This document shows, in pieces, positions 33,127 to 44,777 of a stretch of DNA of 64,000 nucleotides. The position numbers were made by a program, and so were the translations under genes. The DNA is from Volutella citrinella. Lineage: Eukaryota; Ascomycota; Sordariomycetes; Hypocreales; Nectriaceae. The stretch covers positions 806,001 through 870,000 of the forward strand of contig JAWZSP010000005.1 of the NCBI GenBank assembly GCA_034401135.1. The letters are read 5' to 3'. Position 1 is the stretch's first letter. The number at the start of each line of letters is the position of its first letter. The notes under the pieces were generated by a model, which had not been told where the DNA came from, did not search any database, and saw nothing but the letters and a program-made list of their open reading frames with translations.

Positions 33127-36100
33127 TGGCAGGGCTGGAATGGCGCGTAAGGTGCTTGAGGCTGGGCTGATGGGCAGTGATGGGCAGCAAAGGAATACCA
33201 GCTCACAGCGGGCGGGGTATCATTTGGATCTTGGATGACGCCTTTGGGCCCTCCTGCGTCTGCCGGCTTGGCTCTGCTGCTTCTGTCGGTTTCGTCAAGG
33301 CCGCCCCAGGCACGACATCGCGGCACTATGCCCTATGCACTAATAATACCAAGGTAGTGGAAGTCTGGGCCTGTGTGTTTCGAGTCCCATTTGGGCCGAG
33401 TTGCGAGGGGTTGTCAGTCCGCAGTGCCGCTTTATCAGCCGTCACACCGGAGAAGGGGCCGCGAAGCCCGGGCCGGAAGCCGGGATGGCATTTACTCGAA
33501 GGGACCATTCCGAAATACAACTGCACTCAGAACTTTTTAATTCCTTTCTTGGGATTTTCATCAATCTATCACTAGATATTAACATCATGGTCCCCTAGGA
33601 TGCATCCAAATTGAGGTGATGGGATGGTATGCCATTCAGCAATACAATGATCCCAATAGATGCTGAAACACCACACATTCGCTAGTCTATTATGGCTGGC
33701 CCTGAGATGTCATGTGGAAACTGCTAAAAATGCAAAATCCAGTTAATCCAGCAGTACAGGTGACCAGGTGACCAGCTTCCACAACGCCAGATCTAGCCAA
33801 AGACTCGAAGGCACTCTGTCTCGTCCACAGCACAAGCACAAGTGAGAGTTCGCCCGTAGATTCGAACATGGTAGCTCTCGTATTCCAGAACATCGCATGC
33901 ACTTAGATCTGCTAGAGTGAAGTGAGGAACGACAGTCCCAGACTCCCTTGGCCATAGAGAGGGTGATAAAACTGCAGACCGGGAAGTACATGAACTATGC
34001 AGCTCACACCGTGCGTTTACCCTTTCCATATTGCGTCCAGTCATGAGATTCGAGACATTGAAACCCGCAGATTAATCCGGAAAACATGGGTCGGCTAAAG
34101 GCGTACCAGAGGTGGGTAAAATGGTTGTGAGCTTGTGGGGATGGATGGCAGCCTGACATCAGCCAGCATGCAGAGGCCGCCAATGCCGAACAATGACAAA
34201 CCTCGCATCTATGATGGAGCCTTCAAGAAAGCTGTGTTGTTGTCCCGGGCCAAGTCTGATTATCGTATCATCCCGGCAAAACCATCGCCCGCCATGGCTA
34301 CCTCCCCGATGTACGGAGGGCTGGCATACGCGAGCTGACTTTCGACAGGTCATATGCCCTTGGACGGACACACTTCCGGCAGATTCAATCACCTATACGG
34401 CAAACCAATAGGTTTGTTCCAATTCCAGTTGACCAACAGTCCTCTGATATCGATGGTCAGCAATTGGGCCGACCCATAGTTCATGACGGCCATGCAAGTG
34501 GCGCTTCCGGTAATAACAGGACGATCTTGCCTTGATAACAATCTCCGGTCCAGGGTCAGAAGCACGAGCGGCCGCCTGGCCCATTATTTCCTTGCTGAGG
34601 CCAGAGAGATTCTATGGACAGCTGAAGCCCGAGATCGAAACGGGAACGACGCGTGGGATGAAGCACGGCCAAGACAAGCCAGCAGCAATAGTGCCATCTT
34701 GTCGTACCAAGCCGAGCTGTCTAATCTGCATCGTGATAGCCACGAGTCCGCCATTCGACTGACGATGGAGTCTGAATGGGTCGCTTCTGGGCCAGGTTCA
34801 AGCATAAAAACAAGCAACTGGGGCCATGACCAGGAATGGTGACATACTGGCGGCTCTTCTGCTTTTCCGCACATGCATATTGAGTGGGTATTCGCTTGAG
34901 GGTCAGACTGGAGCCATTTGGGCGCTAGGTTCCATAAAACTGCGAAGAAGACCCAGTTGCCAAGGATCCGAGTCCTCTGGTAAAGTGGGTTTCCGAATCT
35001 TCTGACGTTTTCCCGTCCGGAAAAGTGCTGCGGATGCACTGCCACGAAGGGATGGAGGGCAACACATATAACGTTTTGGAGCCGCACTTTTGGCCTCGTC
35101 GTTCCTGATGGAGGGTGCGACGGCTGCTACGTTGGTCTGGTTATTCCCGCGGTGTGAGCAGCCGAACCAATCGCCTGCGACGCATTTCAACGACACTTCG
35201 ATGCCGACAGACGAGTAGGACATGCGAAGTCGACACCCACCCCAAGCCTCGACGACTACTTACATGGGCGAACCCATGGACACGAATGCACCGATCATCG
35301 CAGCGAATAAAGATTAAAAATAGGAAAAACCACATGGCCAAGCGCTCGGGTTTCCGATGTGGCGGCCGTGGCATGGGGGTGACAGTCCACAGTGTGGGTG
35401 CTGGGCGGTCATTATTTCTGGGTCCTGCTCAGTCGCAACCCACTCTCTGGTCGCGAAGTCCTATCTCAGGCGGCCTGAAATCTGACGGGCAGTCTTCAGC
35501 GCGGGCGCGAATGCGGCAATTATTACCAGGTTGAGAGGCTTTTGGCTTCATACGAGGGCGACGGCCCAGCGAGGACCCGCCAACGGGGGGGAACCAAGCG
35601 TCTTGGCAGTAGCATCAGCAGGGTTGCCAGAGGTAAAAAGGGCCCAGAGAATGAAGAGGCTGCGTGCACCCATCGTTTTGTCAGTGTGTTGCCGTATATG
35701 TGTGTGAATCACATGGAACCAAGAGAGATGGAGGCCGTAGCAGAGTGTCCATAAGGGCATCCCATCACTCGCAAGTCCAACGTCGTCATCTTAAACTGTG
35801 CCTGTAAAACGCCCTACCCTTACCGGGAAGAAAAAAAGTCTGGCTGCACCATTGGCGGCTGTGAACCGTGCTCCCGCTTGCATTAGAGCTAAAGCTTGTC
35901 TGCCAACTCTGATCTGATTAGGGCCGCCTCTAGTCTTGTTGTGTTAGGCCCCCCCCTGGTCTTGGGCTGGCGGCCGCCCGGCGGTTTGTCACGCCCCTCC
36001 CACCGCGGGCGATTATCAGCCGAGCTAATCAGATTGATAAAATGGTTTGGCTCTGCGATCAAGGGAGAAAATCGTGTACTTGGGAGAGAAAGAGTGGGGG

Positions 36101-36243
36101 GCTGACTTGGTGTATATAAAGAGCCTCCGTGATCGCCTCGTCGAGAGATAATCAGCAGTCTATCGATCTCCAGTTTCCCCAATCTTACTTCTGGCTCCTC
36201 GTTTCCGCGCAAGACGCTTGATTTAGTTGTTGGTTCATTGACC
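33127..36243. other. 3.1 kb gene-poor region
   Basis: Only short frames below 170 codons occur, with no recognisable domain and no frame-consistent exon series that I could build. A TATA-box candidate for the next gene lies at 36113-36120. It could hold a non-coding transcript, a decayed gene or a small secreted protein; none is supported. Confidence 0.45.
36113..36120 (+). promoter_or_regulatory. TATA box candidate (TATATAAA)
   Basis: TATATAAA lies 124 bases upstream of the MFS start codon at 36244. The distance and sequence fit a TATA element with a short 5' leader. Confidence 0.55.
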
Positions 36244-37897
36244 ATGGAGCCCAGTCCAAAGACCGAGGCCGCCGTCGAGGAGACGCGGAAGATGTCCGCT
36301 GATGCCGTCGTCAAGACGCTCGACGAGGACGACATGAGCGACTTCCAGGAGATCCCTCCCCTTGACATCCCCTGGAAGTACAAGTGGGCAGCCCTTGCGT
36401 GCATCGTCGTCCTGCCCATGGGCGAGAAGTGGGGGAGTGCAGCCCTCGGCCCCCTCAAGAGCACCCTTCGCAAGGAGCTCGGCATCAACAACACCCAGTT
36501 TGGCATCATCTCCAGCGCAGACTCCTTCATCAACAGTATCCTGCCCATTGTTGGTGGCATCGTCCTCGACTGGTGGGGCCCCAACCCCGTCACCATTGTG
36601 TGTACCTTCATCGTCTTTCTTGGCACTGTCGTCGGCGCCCTCGGCGTCCAGTTCAGCATCTGGAGGGTCCTCGCCGCCGGTAACATTGTCTCTGGTCTAG
36701 GCGTGGCTATTCTCGACTCGGCAACACACAAGGTTTGTGGACCAGTTTGATACATACTTCCAGCGACGACTAACCATATCCTTTGTAGATGTTCTACCAT
36801 TGGTTCGGCGCTCGCGACTTCGCCTTCATCTTTGGCCTCGAGAGCGCCATCTCCAACGCCATCGGCATGGCGGGCGGCATGAGCGCAGTGCCTATTCGCG
36901 ATGGTACCGGCTGGTACGGCTGGACCTTTTGGGTCCCCGCGTGCTTCTGCTTTGTCTCCCTGTGCATCAACGTCTTCTACGTCTACTTTGAGCGCCGCGT
37001 CGTTCCCAAGGAGTACCGCTTCGCGTCCGGCCGCGCCCGCGCAAACATGAAGACGACACACAAGGAGTTCCAGTGGAACGTCCTATTCATCTTGCCGTGG
37101 CAGTTCCTCATGCTTCCCTGCACCCAGGTCCTCCAGAACGGTGGCGCGGGCGGCATCGACGTCAGCATGGCCGATATCATCGCCATGAAGGGCTACACGG
37201 ACGCCGTGGCTGGCTACCTGTCCACCGGCCGCAAGGTCATCCGCATCATTCTGAGCCCCTTTATCGGCTGGGCTATTGACAAGTACGGCCACCGCTTCCA
37301 CTACGTTGCTTTTGCGCCCCTCCTCTTCATCACCTCGTGCGCCCTGCTCGGATTCACCAACGTGCACCCCATGGTTCCCCTCGTCTTCTCCAGCCTGGCA
37401 GATACCATCAACGCGCTGCCCCTGCAAATTTGCTTCCCCCTTCTGGTGCGGGACCAGAACAAGCTCGGTACCGCCTACGGTGTGTGGCGTGCCTTCAACA
37501 ATGCCAACTCCACTATCGTGAGTGACTACTCCAATACTGTCCATTGTTAAGTAAGAGTGCTGACGAATTACTTGTACAGACCGATGTTGTGTACGGCCTC
37601 CTCCAGGACGGCACCAAGAACATGGGCTACTCTAGGGTCCTGTTGATGGCCATTGGCATCAAGTCAGTGGGCTTTGTTCTTGGTCTCATCTACATCATCA
37701 TCGACCACAAGTGGATTGGCAAGTCACTGACCATGACTCGCAAGCGCCGCGAGTCCCGCGAGGCCGACATCCTGGACCCCAACTCGGATCCTCTCACCCG
37801 CCGCAAGCCCGTCAAGTGGCTCACCATTCTCACCCTGTCTCTCCTGGTGGCCGTTATCGCTACAGCTTGGACTCTGTTCATCCGATACCTCATCTAG
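36244..37897 (+). CDS. MFS transporter, possibly MFSD1-like (3 exons)
   Basis: Polytopic membrane transporter. Exons are 36244-36732, 36789-37517 and 37580-37897, all phase 0, giving 511 residues. After an acidic 40-residue cytosolic leader come helices starting at YKWAALACIVVLPMGEKWGS. The region INNTQFGIISSADSFINSILPIVGGIVLDWWGPN recalls MFSD1-like carriers of lysosome/vacuole membranes. Further helices include NVLFILPWQFLMLPCTQVLQN and VVAVIATAWTLFIRYLI-like segments at the end. A central loop is rich in basic residues (ERRVVPKEYRFASGRARANMK). The ATG at 36244 is in ACCATGG context with a TATA box upstream. The family name is tentative; a nutrient or drug carrier of another MFS class is possible. 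Membrane and substrate unknown. Confidence 0.85.
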
Positions 37898-40353
37898 CCC
37901 AGTGTGCAGCGGTCCGGAGATTTCGAGTAGCTGGCTACTTTTGGGCTATCGGTACTATGGGGCGGAGGCATTGTGCCTGGGCAGTGGCCATAATGATGGG
38001 ATGTGTCTTGGAAGACCTTGCTTGGTGTTGTATAAAGACATTTAGTTATGCCCGAAATGAATGGATAGACTTCACTCAGACTCAACATTATTGCATTTAA
38101 CGTAAGTCAAGCACATTCAACCTTTCGCTTCCGTTTCCAAGCATACCAATGCAAGTGCCAGTCTCATCGACAATGAGTTGGTTACCGTTATTGCCTTGAT
38201 CGATCTAAATTCACTGGAAGGGGAAGGATGATTAGCCATAACGCGAAAATTGGAACCCTAACTCTAACAAACCACAGACTCACAACCTCTCAATCCTTGA
38301 CAACTCATCGTCACTACTAATGCCAACAGGGTTAGGGGAGCACTGACAGTTATTTCATATAGAGTCAAGAATGGAAACGGAGATTGTATCTGGAGCTAGA
38401 GAGTCCCATAAATATGAGCGTCTATTATTCATAGCATTACAGAGAATCGCAATGAACTGCTTGAACAGGGCTGAACCCAAGGCTATAAAAGCGGCAGGCA
38501 CGCTAAACCCAATCTGAAGTTCCATGTTCAGTATGGGAATGAGTGCCAACAAGCGAGTGCGGGGTATTGAACGCAATTGAGCCGAACCGACATGTGCAAC
38601 CGAGCCCCTTCCATGCTGATTCTGGGACGTCTATGCTTGTCGATGCCTTTTATAGACAATTTTCCAGCGCCTCCCTTAGGGCTACTACGGTGTAGCGCAG
38701 AACTACAACGGTCTTTAGAAGCTTGTTGGCAGCCTCCAGCGTTCCTTAAGGTGGGGAATCCTGGCTTCACATAAACTCGAGCACCTCAAGACTCAAGAAG
38801 CCCCGACAAATAGAATGGCAGTCAACTACCGGTTGAGCCCGGTCTGTTCTACCGAGCCATTGTTGCAGCCGTCGAGTGCCGAGTCATGCCATGGTGCCCG
38901 GACGATGCCGATGGAGACTAAGCGATGCGCACCCTCCATTGCCCCGGGCTCGTCAGTGATGTGCGAAACCCCGGACCAAGTCCGAGGTCGCTGGCGCAGT
39001 GTGATCTGCAGCAGACTAGGCCGTGACAAGTCTGCCTGATTTATCAGGACGGAAGCTAAGTATTACGCAGCTGGGGATGGTGATAGTCTACAGGTTGTCG
39101 TCTCCTCGCCGTCTGACAAATTCGCTGAGTCGCGCCAAAATCGAGGGCTAACTTTTTAAGCGTGTCTGTCCATTATAAATGCCAGATATGCTGCACAGTA
39201 ATATTAGCTTCCTGGCGGGGGCTGTCCTCTCTCTGTAATGCGGTGGCGTTTGCGCCCAGAACATGCCTGCCTGCTTCCGATCGCCCGTCAGCCCAGACGT
39301 TATGCCGTTGCTCCGTGGCGTACGGCGTGCCAGCAGCGATTCCCCGGACTTAGGACTCGGCACTAACATGCTGGCTGCGCGGGGATAGGCAGTGACGGCG
39401 CTGATGGCTGCGTGGTGTCGGACGAAGAACAGGCAATGGCGGCTATGTCGACAGATTCCATGCTAGTCTCTGGCGCCTAGCAAAAGGTAGCAGATTTGCA
39501 TCATCACGAATTGGTTCATACAGAGCATCCTATCTGATTCTGTGCAGAGCAGAGTGCAAACCACACGCTCAGAGACCTTGGTAATGCAGTACGTATCCTC
39601 GCGGTCTCGAACACTCCGAGGCTCGCAGGCAGCGGGCGGGGCCGGAAGGCGCGGGGTGTCGAATCCTCGAGTCTGGGGGGACTTGCCGTGTCATTCTAGG
39701 GGCAGTTGCAATTGCCGGCTGCCCTGGAACGGTCCTGCCAGGGAAGGAACCTCTGGCACCAGCACCAAAGCTTGCGCGGTGCAGGGACCACCCTGCACTC
39801 ACCCACCCAACATGTGTGCCTTCCTGGCCTTGCCCCAGCCAATGGCCGCGCAGATTACGACCTTGGTAGTCCCGGCTCCCATGTGCGCCCCTACCGAAGC
39901 AACCCCCCAGGAGCATGGGACGCGCTTGGCCCCCCGTCAACGCCTCAACACCATCCGGTCGCCCCGCTAAAGTTGCACCCATCCCCGTCCACCTTGTTTC
40001 TTCTTCAGCAACATCCCATCTTTCCCCCCTCTGCCTCTTTGCCGTTGCAGCGTCGCCTGTACTAATCCCTTCTTTTCCCCCACGGCGCCCTTGACCTTCT
40101 CTGTATCTGTACCTGTACCATATCCAGCGATCATGGCCTTCTTCTTCTGCTGAGGCCCATTCCAATTGTCGCTTGTTTTACCTCCCGCTGTCTCAACCAG
40201 CATCGTTTCGCCCTCCCCATCACTTCCAACCTCGCAACGCCCCGCGCCCGCCCCTTCGCATACTCGACGACCGCCCTTCTCTGCGCACTCCCCGAGCGCT
40301 TCCTCAACACTCCTACCCGTGCTCCTGGCTTTGCGACAACTAGTCAGACCGCC
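37898..40353. other. 2.5 kb gene-poor region
   Basis: No supportable gene. Pyrimidine-rich sequence at about 39960-40350 looks like the promoter and leader of the adenylate kinase gene. The rest (37.9-39.9 kb) has only short random frames. Confidence 0.5.
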
Positions 40354-41243
40354 ATGTCCGCCAAATTGAGACTCAACAAAGCCGCTCGAGTGATCCTCAT
40401 TGGCGCACCCGGCGTGGGCAAGGGCACCCAAAGCGAACGCCTGCTGCACCGCTTCCCCCAGCTCAATTCCATCAGCACCGGCGACCTCCTCCGTCACAAT
40501 GTCAAGACCAGAACCCCCCTAGGTAAGTCACCTCTCCAATGCCGTGGGCGTGACAGGATTCGCAGGTCTAATAAAATGGTTCGATTATAGGTATCAAGGT
40601 GGAGAGCACAATGAAGTCGGGTGGTTTGGTCGCCGACGAATTGATGGTGCGACTCATCTCCAACGAGCTCACGACCCGCGGCTGGCTGCAAGGCCCTCCC
40701 AACATCATGACCCTGGCGTCGGAGGCCACGAACCTCGAAGAGATCCAGCACAGCAGCCAGCCCCCCATCGACACCATTATCACCTCGCCCTTCACCCTCA
40801 ACGACCACGTTCCACCCCAGGCCTCCGAAGACCCCGCGGCATCATTCATCCTCGATGGATTCCCCCGCACAGCCATCCAAGCCAGCACCCTCGACAAGAT
40901 TGTGCCCATCAACCTGGTTGTGTCCCTCAAGACGCCTGTCTCCGTCATTCTGGATCGCATCGCCGGACGCTGGGTCCACGAGCCCTCCGGCCGAGTCTAC
41001 AACACCAGCTTCAACGCCCCCAAGGTGCCAGGTCGTGACGACATCACCGGTGAACCCCTTATCCAGCGCCCCGATGACTCCGAGGAGGTCTACCGCACAC
41101 GCTTCCAGAAGTTTACCGAGACGAGCGAGCCGCTCCTAGAGCACTACAGCAAGAAGGGAGTTCTGATTGAGATTGAGGGCATGAGCAGCGACGAGATCAC
41201 CCCCAAGCTGTTCAAGGAGTTTGAAGGTCGTTTCGCTGCATGA
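40354..41243 (+). CDS. ADK2: mitochondrial adenylate kinase / GTP:AMP phosphotransferase (Adk2/AK3 type)
   Basis: Transfers phosphate from GTP (or ATP) to AMP in the mitochondrial matrix. Exons are 40354-40522 and 40591-41243, giving 273 residues. The P-loop is [10 protein letters not shown] at about residues 18-27 and the AMP site [10 protein letters not shown] at about 41-50. Further motifs are FILDGFPRT at about 165 and the long-form LID with [13 protein letters not shown] and [12 protein letters not shown], lacking the zinc Cys of some bacterial enzymes, as in AK3. A stretch at about residues 95-140 ([15 protein letters not shown]...) is longer than in yeast Adk2. The N terminus is short and basic. 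The start is the ATG in GCCATGTCC context; a pyrimidine-rich leader precedes it. Confidence 0.94.
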
Positions 41244-41857
41244 GCGCCCCGGCGTCGCTATAGATGCCGGCTATGCCGTTGGCTCATAGACGCATAGATA
41301 CCCTTTGACCGCGACTACGTCGCGCTTTGGTTACGGACTGCAGTTATTCAATTTTTTTTGGGAGTTTTGGATAGCCTCGGAGACCAAAATCTGGCTCCTG
41401 GGAGTGCTTGTTTAGGCCAGTGAGGCTCGCCACATGTATATATATAGGTACCCATGATGTTCACCGAAGAACGACTGAATGAACGGGACGAGGCAGTTCA
41501 ACCAGGACGACAAGCCGGTTGTTTGCCCCGTGAATAAATGTCAATGCCACCAACGCATGTTTGGGATGTGAAATGCAGTCACCGGGCTGGCTGGTGCGAG
41601 GCCTTGTGGTATGAATTGAGTGTAAAATTGTCTCAAGATTTACGCTGCGTATGTTTACAATGTTTGGTAAGGAAATGACACGGACCAGTCATTACATAGC
41701 ATGAGGCCCCCGGCACGAAGACGTAGTCTACCGTGAATTATCCCCCGACTCCATCTCTTCCCTCCACGCCACTGATTGTGGCCGTTGCAATAATCCTTTC
41801 ACATTGAATCCGACCAGGCCCATATCCAGCTCCAATCACGTAACCAGACTGCTTTCC
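41244..41857. other. convergent 3' region
   Basis: 614 bases between the adenylate kinase stop and the Erd2 stop. It has T-rich and AT-repeat sequence near 41350 and 41437 typical of 3' ends. No gene is supported. Confidence 0.5.
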
Positions 41858-43038
41858 CTAGTCCCTCCACTCATCTCCGGCGCGCACAACCCCGCTGGAT
41901 TGGCCGTTGTGGTCATCGCTGCTCTGGCCAGGGCGCAGGGGCGTGTCCTCGTCGTCGTCATCGAGGGCCCGGGCCAGCTCGTCGGGGTCCTGCATCTTGG
42001 CGTCAGGGTCCACGGCTCCAAGATCGGCCTCGTCCGCATCGCGGGTCAGACGCTCCGACTCGAACGTATCCTCGTCGGCGCTGACGGAAATGCCGCGCGC
42101 ACCCCACTTGGGCCGGCCGCCTCGTCGCGGAGCAATCGTGTCCTCGCCAGCAAGGCCGCCCTGGCCCTCCTCCTCGTCCTCATCGTTGTTCTCGAAGCGC
42201 TTGCCAAAGACTCGGCGCAGGAGCCATCCGCGGCGCATATCGTCGGCGTCGACGATGCCGCCGCCACGGAGCTTGACGCGCTGGCGCGTGTAGTAGACCC
42301 AAGCGAAGTCAATGTAGAGCGCGGTCTGGATGATGCCGAAGATGACGGAGACGGCCTTGGGCTTGACAGTGCTGGCGTCGAGCTCGCGGACGAACCAGTT
42401 GAGGCAGTAGAAGGCGCGGTAGGAGCCGAGGGTGAGAAGGTAGAAGGAGTCGATGACGGTCGGCACCGTCGTCTGTCGGAGGAGGAGGAGCTGGGGCAGG
42501 ATGCAGATGGACTCGAGGATCTGGGAGAAAACCCACATCCACTATGGCGTCTCGTTAGCAGAACGGCCTTTCGTTGGGGTTGGAGTTGAACGTACCACTT
42601 TGAAGCCCCACTGCTCCTTCTTCTCGAAGATCAACATGGTGAAGGGCGAGAGAACCAGCGAAATGCCAAAGATGCCGGCGCCAATCTTCCAGGCGACCTC
42701 GCGCTCACGGGATCGGGGGAACAGCCACTGCATGACGCCGAGGGTGTAGAAGGAGGTGAGGATGTAGACGACCTTGAAGACGAGGTTCCATGTTGAGGTC
42801 TCGCTAAAGAGGTCGAGGTAGCGGGTGCAGAAGACGACAGCATACAGAATCTGGGTGATGAGCGAGACGCCCTCGGCGCTGTGGTTGCGGTGGATGGCGA
42901 CGAGGAGGATGGCCTTGGAGAGGATGTGCGACAGGTCGCCAAGGATGCGGAAGACCTGCGGTCAACGGCGTGTGTGAGCAGACAATCGATGGCGTCTAGG
43001 GGCATAGGGGGGCTGCGACTCACGTTCCAGGCTCCCAT
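41858..43038 (-). CDS. ERD2: ER-lumen HDEL/KDEL receptor Erd2 with long acidic C-terminal tail
   Basis: Seven-span Golgi receptor that returns HDEL/KDEL proteins to the ER. Exons are 43038-43024 (only 15 bases, MGAWN), 42955-42596 and 42541-41858, giving 352 residues. The body shows FRILGDLSHILSKAILLVAI then GVSLITQILYAVVFCTRYLDLF, AGIFGISLVLSPF, WVFSQILESICILPQL then YRAFYCLNWFVRE, and FAWVYYTRQ. These match yeast Erd2 closely in layout. The tail from about residue 225 to 352 is rich in Asp/Glu and Arg (FENNDEDEEEGQGG, LARALDDDDEDTP). Yeast and animal receptors end soon after the last helix, with about 212-219 residues. The tiny first exon is needed to give the conserved start. Confidence 0.94.
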
Positions 43039-44145
43039 CTTTGCGGTCGTAGCTCACCGGGAGAGGAGAGCGAAGTCGGCGATGGATGGATGAGGCCGTT
43101 TGACTGCAGCTCGGGGTAGGGAGCTGCGCGGGTGTGCTCTAGCCTGGCAACGGCGGACGAGCAGCTGTCTGGCTTGGGTGAAGTCCGGGGCAATTAGTGG
43201 TATCGCGTGCAGACGACAGCAGAGGCGAGCGGATGGAGAGAGGGGGATTGGTGTTGGCGCAGGCCAGAAGCTTGACGATGGGAGGAGGAGACGGGGGGGC
43301 TTGCGTCAGTGTCGGTAGGCAGCATGATCAACAGGCCAGCGCAGCCCAGCTCAAGCCACACTCACTCACCACAACTGCGCCACACCTGGAACTGCACCAC
43401 CCACTGCAACACGGCACGGCGCTGTGAGACACGGGCTGCGATTATGTTTTGCTCTTGCAGTGTTGATTAGCTATGGTGTCGCAGCAGTGGCCAGCTGGCC
43501 TTTCCTCGTGGTCAATTGATGTCGGCTCAAAGCCTTGCGACGGTTGTTGTGGCCCAAGAGTGCGGGAGAATGCTTGGGATATGGCGGATTAGAGAGGATT
43601 GGCCTGCACATGCAATTTAGTTCAGGGAATGCTTAGGTTTTTCTTAGTCTATGGACATGGCATCTCTGAAGACACAGCGTGGTTGGGAGACGCCCTTGTG
43701 GCAACGGGATGTGCCCGACTTAAGTAGAGAATAACCAACTTCACAGCATTTTTAACCTGCTCCAAGCAGACAACAACCACGTCCTGCTTACACAGTCGGG
43801 TGTAAAGTTAGCATGTTAGCAATTATTCGTGATCAGATAGCACCAAAGTGCGGCCGAATAGTCATAGATCACAAAGCAGTGCGAACCGCTGCATTTCACC
43901 TACAGCCACAGGGTAGGGTTCTGACCCGCGAGACACTGACACTTCAAGGCGATCTAGAACTATCAAAACAACGATTCCTTTCAAGGTAATAGTTGGGATA
44001 ATATGAAGCGGACCGGGTATTAGGCACAAGTGCTTTACACTGTAAACAATGCATCACCCAAGGGAATATGTTGGTGCAGTTCAAAGCATCATCATTATCG
44101 TGTTGTATCGCGTGGCCTCAGCTACATCACGCCAACCTGTCGGGC
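43039..44145. other. intergenic, promoter of ERD2
   Basis: 1.1 kb from the Erd2 start to the stop of the isochorismatase-like gene. No coding sequence or RNA gene is recognised. Confidence 0.5.
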
Positions 44146-44777
44146 CTATACAATATCCTTGCTCTCGACAACGGTTCCAAAGACGTCGGCAATCTCTGCC
44201 AATGCCACCCGAACCAATTCCTTGGCATCGACGCCGGGGATGTGGCGGTCACCGACGCAGTCCTTGGCTACGATGACATCCCAGCCCCTCTCTTCACCCT
44301 GTCGGGCCGTAGTGGAGACACAGACGTGAGCCTACAATGTTAGCGAGACGATCAAGGGCCATTCGCTGCTGTGACACTCACCATGTAGCCCGTCAGGACA
44401 ATCTTCTTGTGGCCCGACTTCTCCAGCACCTCCTGCAGCTCCGTGCCGGTAAAGGAGCCCGGATGGAGCTTGTGGACGACCGTCTCCCCCTCCTTGGGCG
44501 TGAGCTCGTCAAAGATGGCAGCCAGGGGAGTACCGGGCGTGAAGATGGGAGCACCCTCGGGGGTATCGTGGACCACATGGACAATGGATCCCCCGGCGGC
44601 GCGGTACTTCTCCAGCAGCGCCTTGTTGGCGGCACGGGTGTTCTCGATGTCCTCCGTCTTGAGGAGGCCGTTGATGTACTCGTTCTGGGCGTCGATGATG
44701 ACGAGCACGCTGTCGCTGGTGGACGCCTGCGAGGGAGGCAAGCCGAGCTTCTGTCGGAAAGATGTAACAGCAGCCAT
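44146..44777 (-). CDS. isochorismatase-like cysteine hydrolase
   Basis: A 193-residue hydrolase of the isochorismatase-like fold. Exons are 44777-44382 and 44331-44146, both phase 0. The catalytic triad is visible: Asp in [10 protein letters not shown], Lys in [10 protein letters not shown], and Cys in [16 protein letters not shown] (the intron sits between TGYM and AHVC). The start is the ATG of MAAVTSF; the frame runs a few codons upstream without another ATG. No targeting signal. Members of this family cleave isochorismate, nicotinamide, ureido compounds (biuret, N-carbamoylsarcosine) or peroxyureidoacrylate. Nothing in the neighbours decides the substrate. Fungal pathogens secrete isochorismatases against plant salicylate, but this protein has no signal peptide. 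Confidence 0.9.

Noticed and set aside
33690..34044. Small Cys-containing minus-strand frames as an effector gene
   Set aside because: No signal peptide, several overlapping frames, and no exon structure could be supported.
38255..38335. Telomere-like CCCTAA / TTAGGG hexamers
   Set aside because: Only single copies in each direction; no array.
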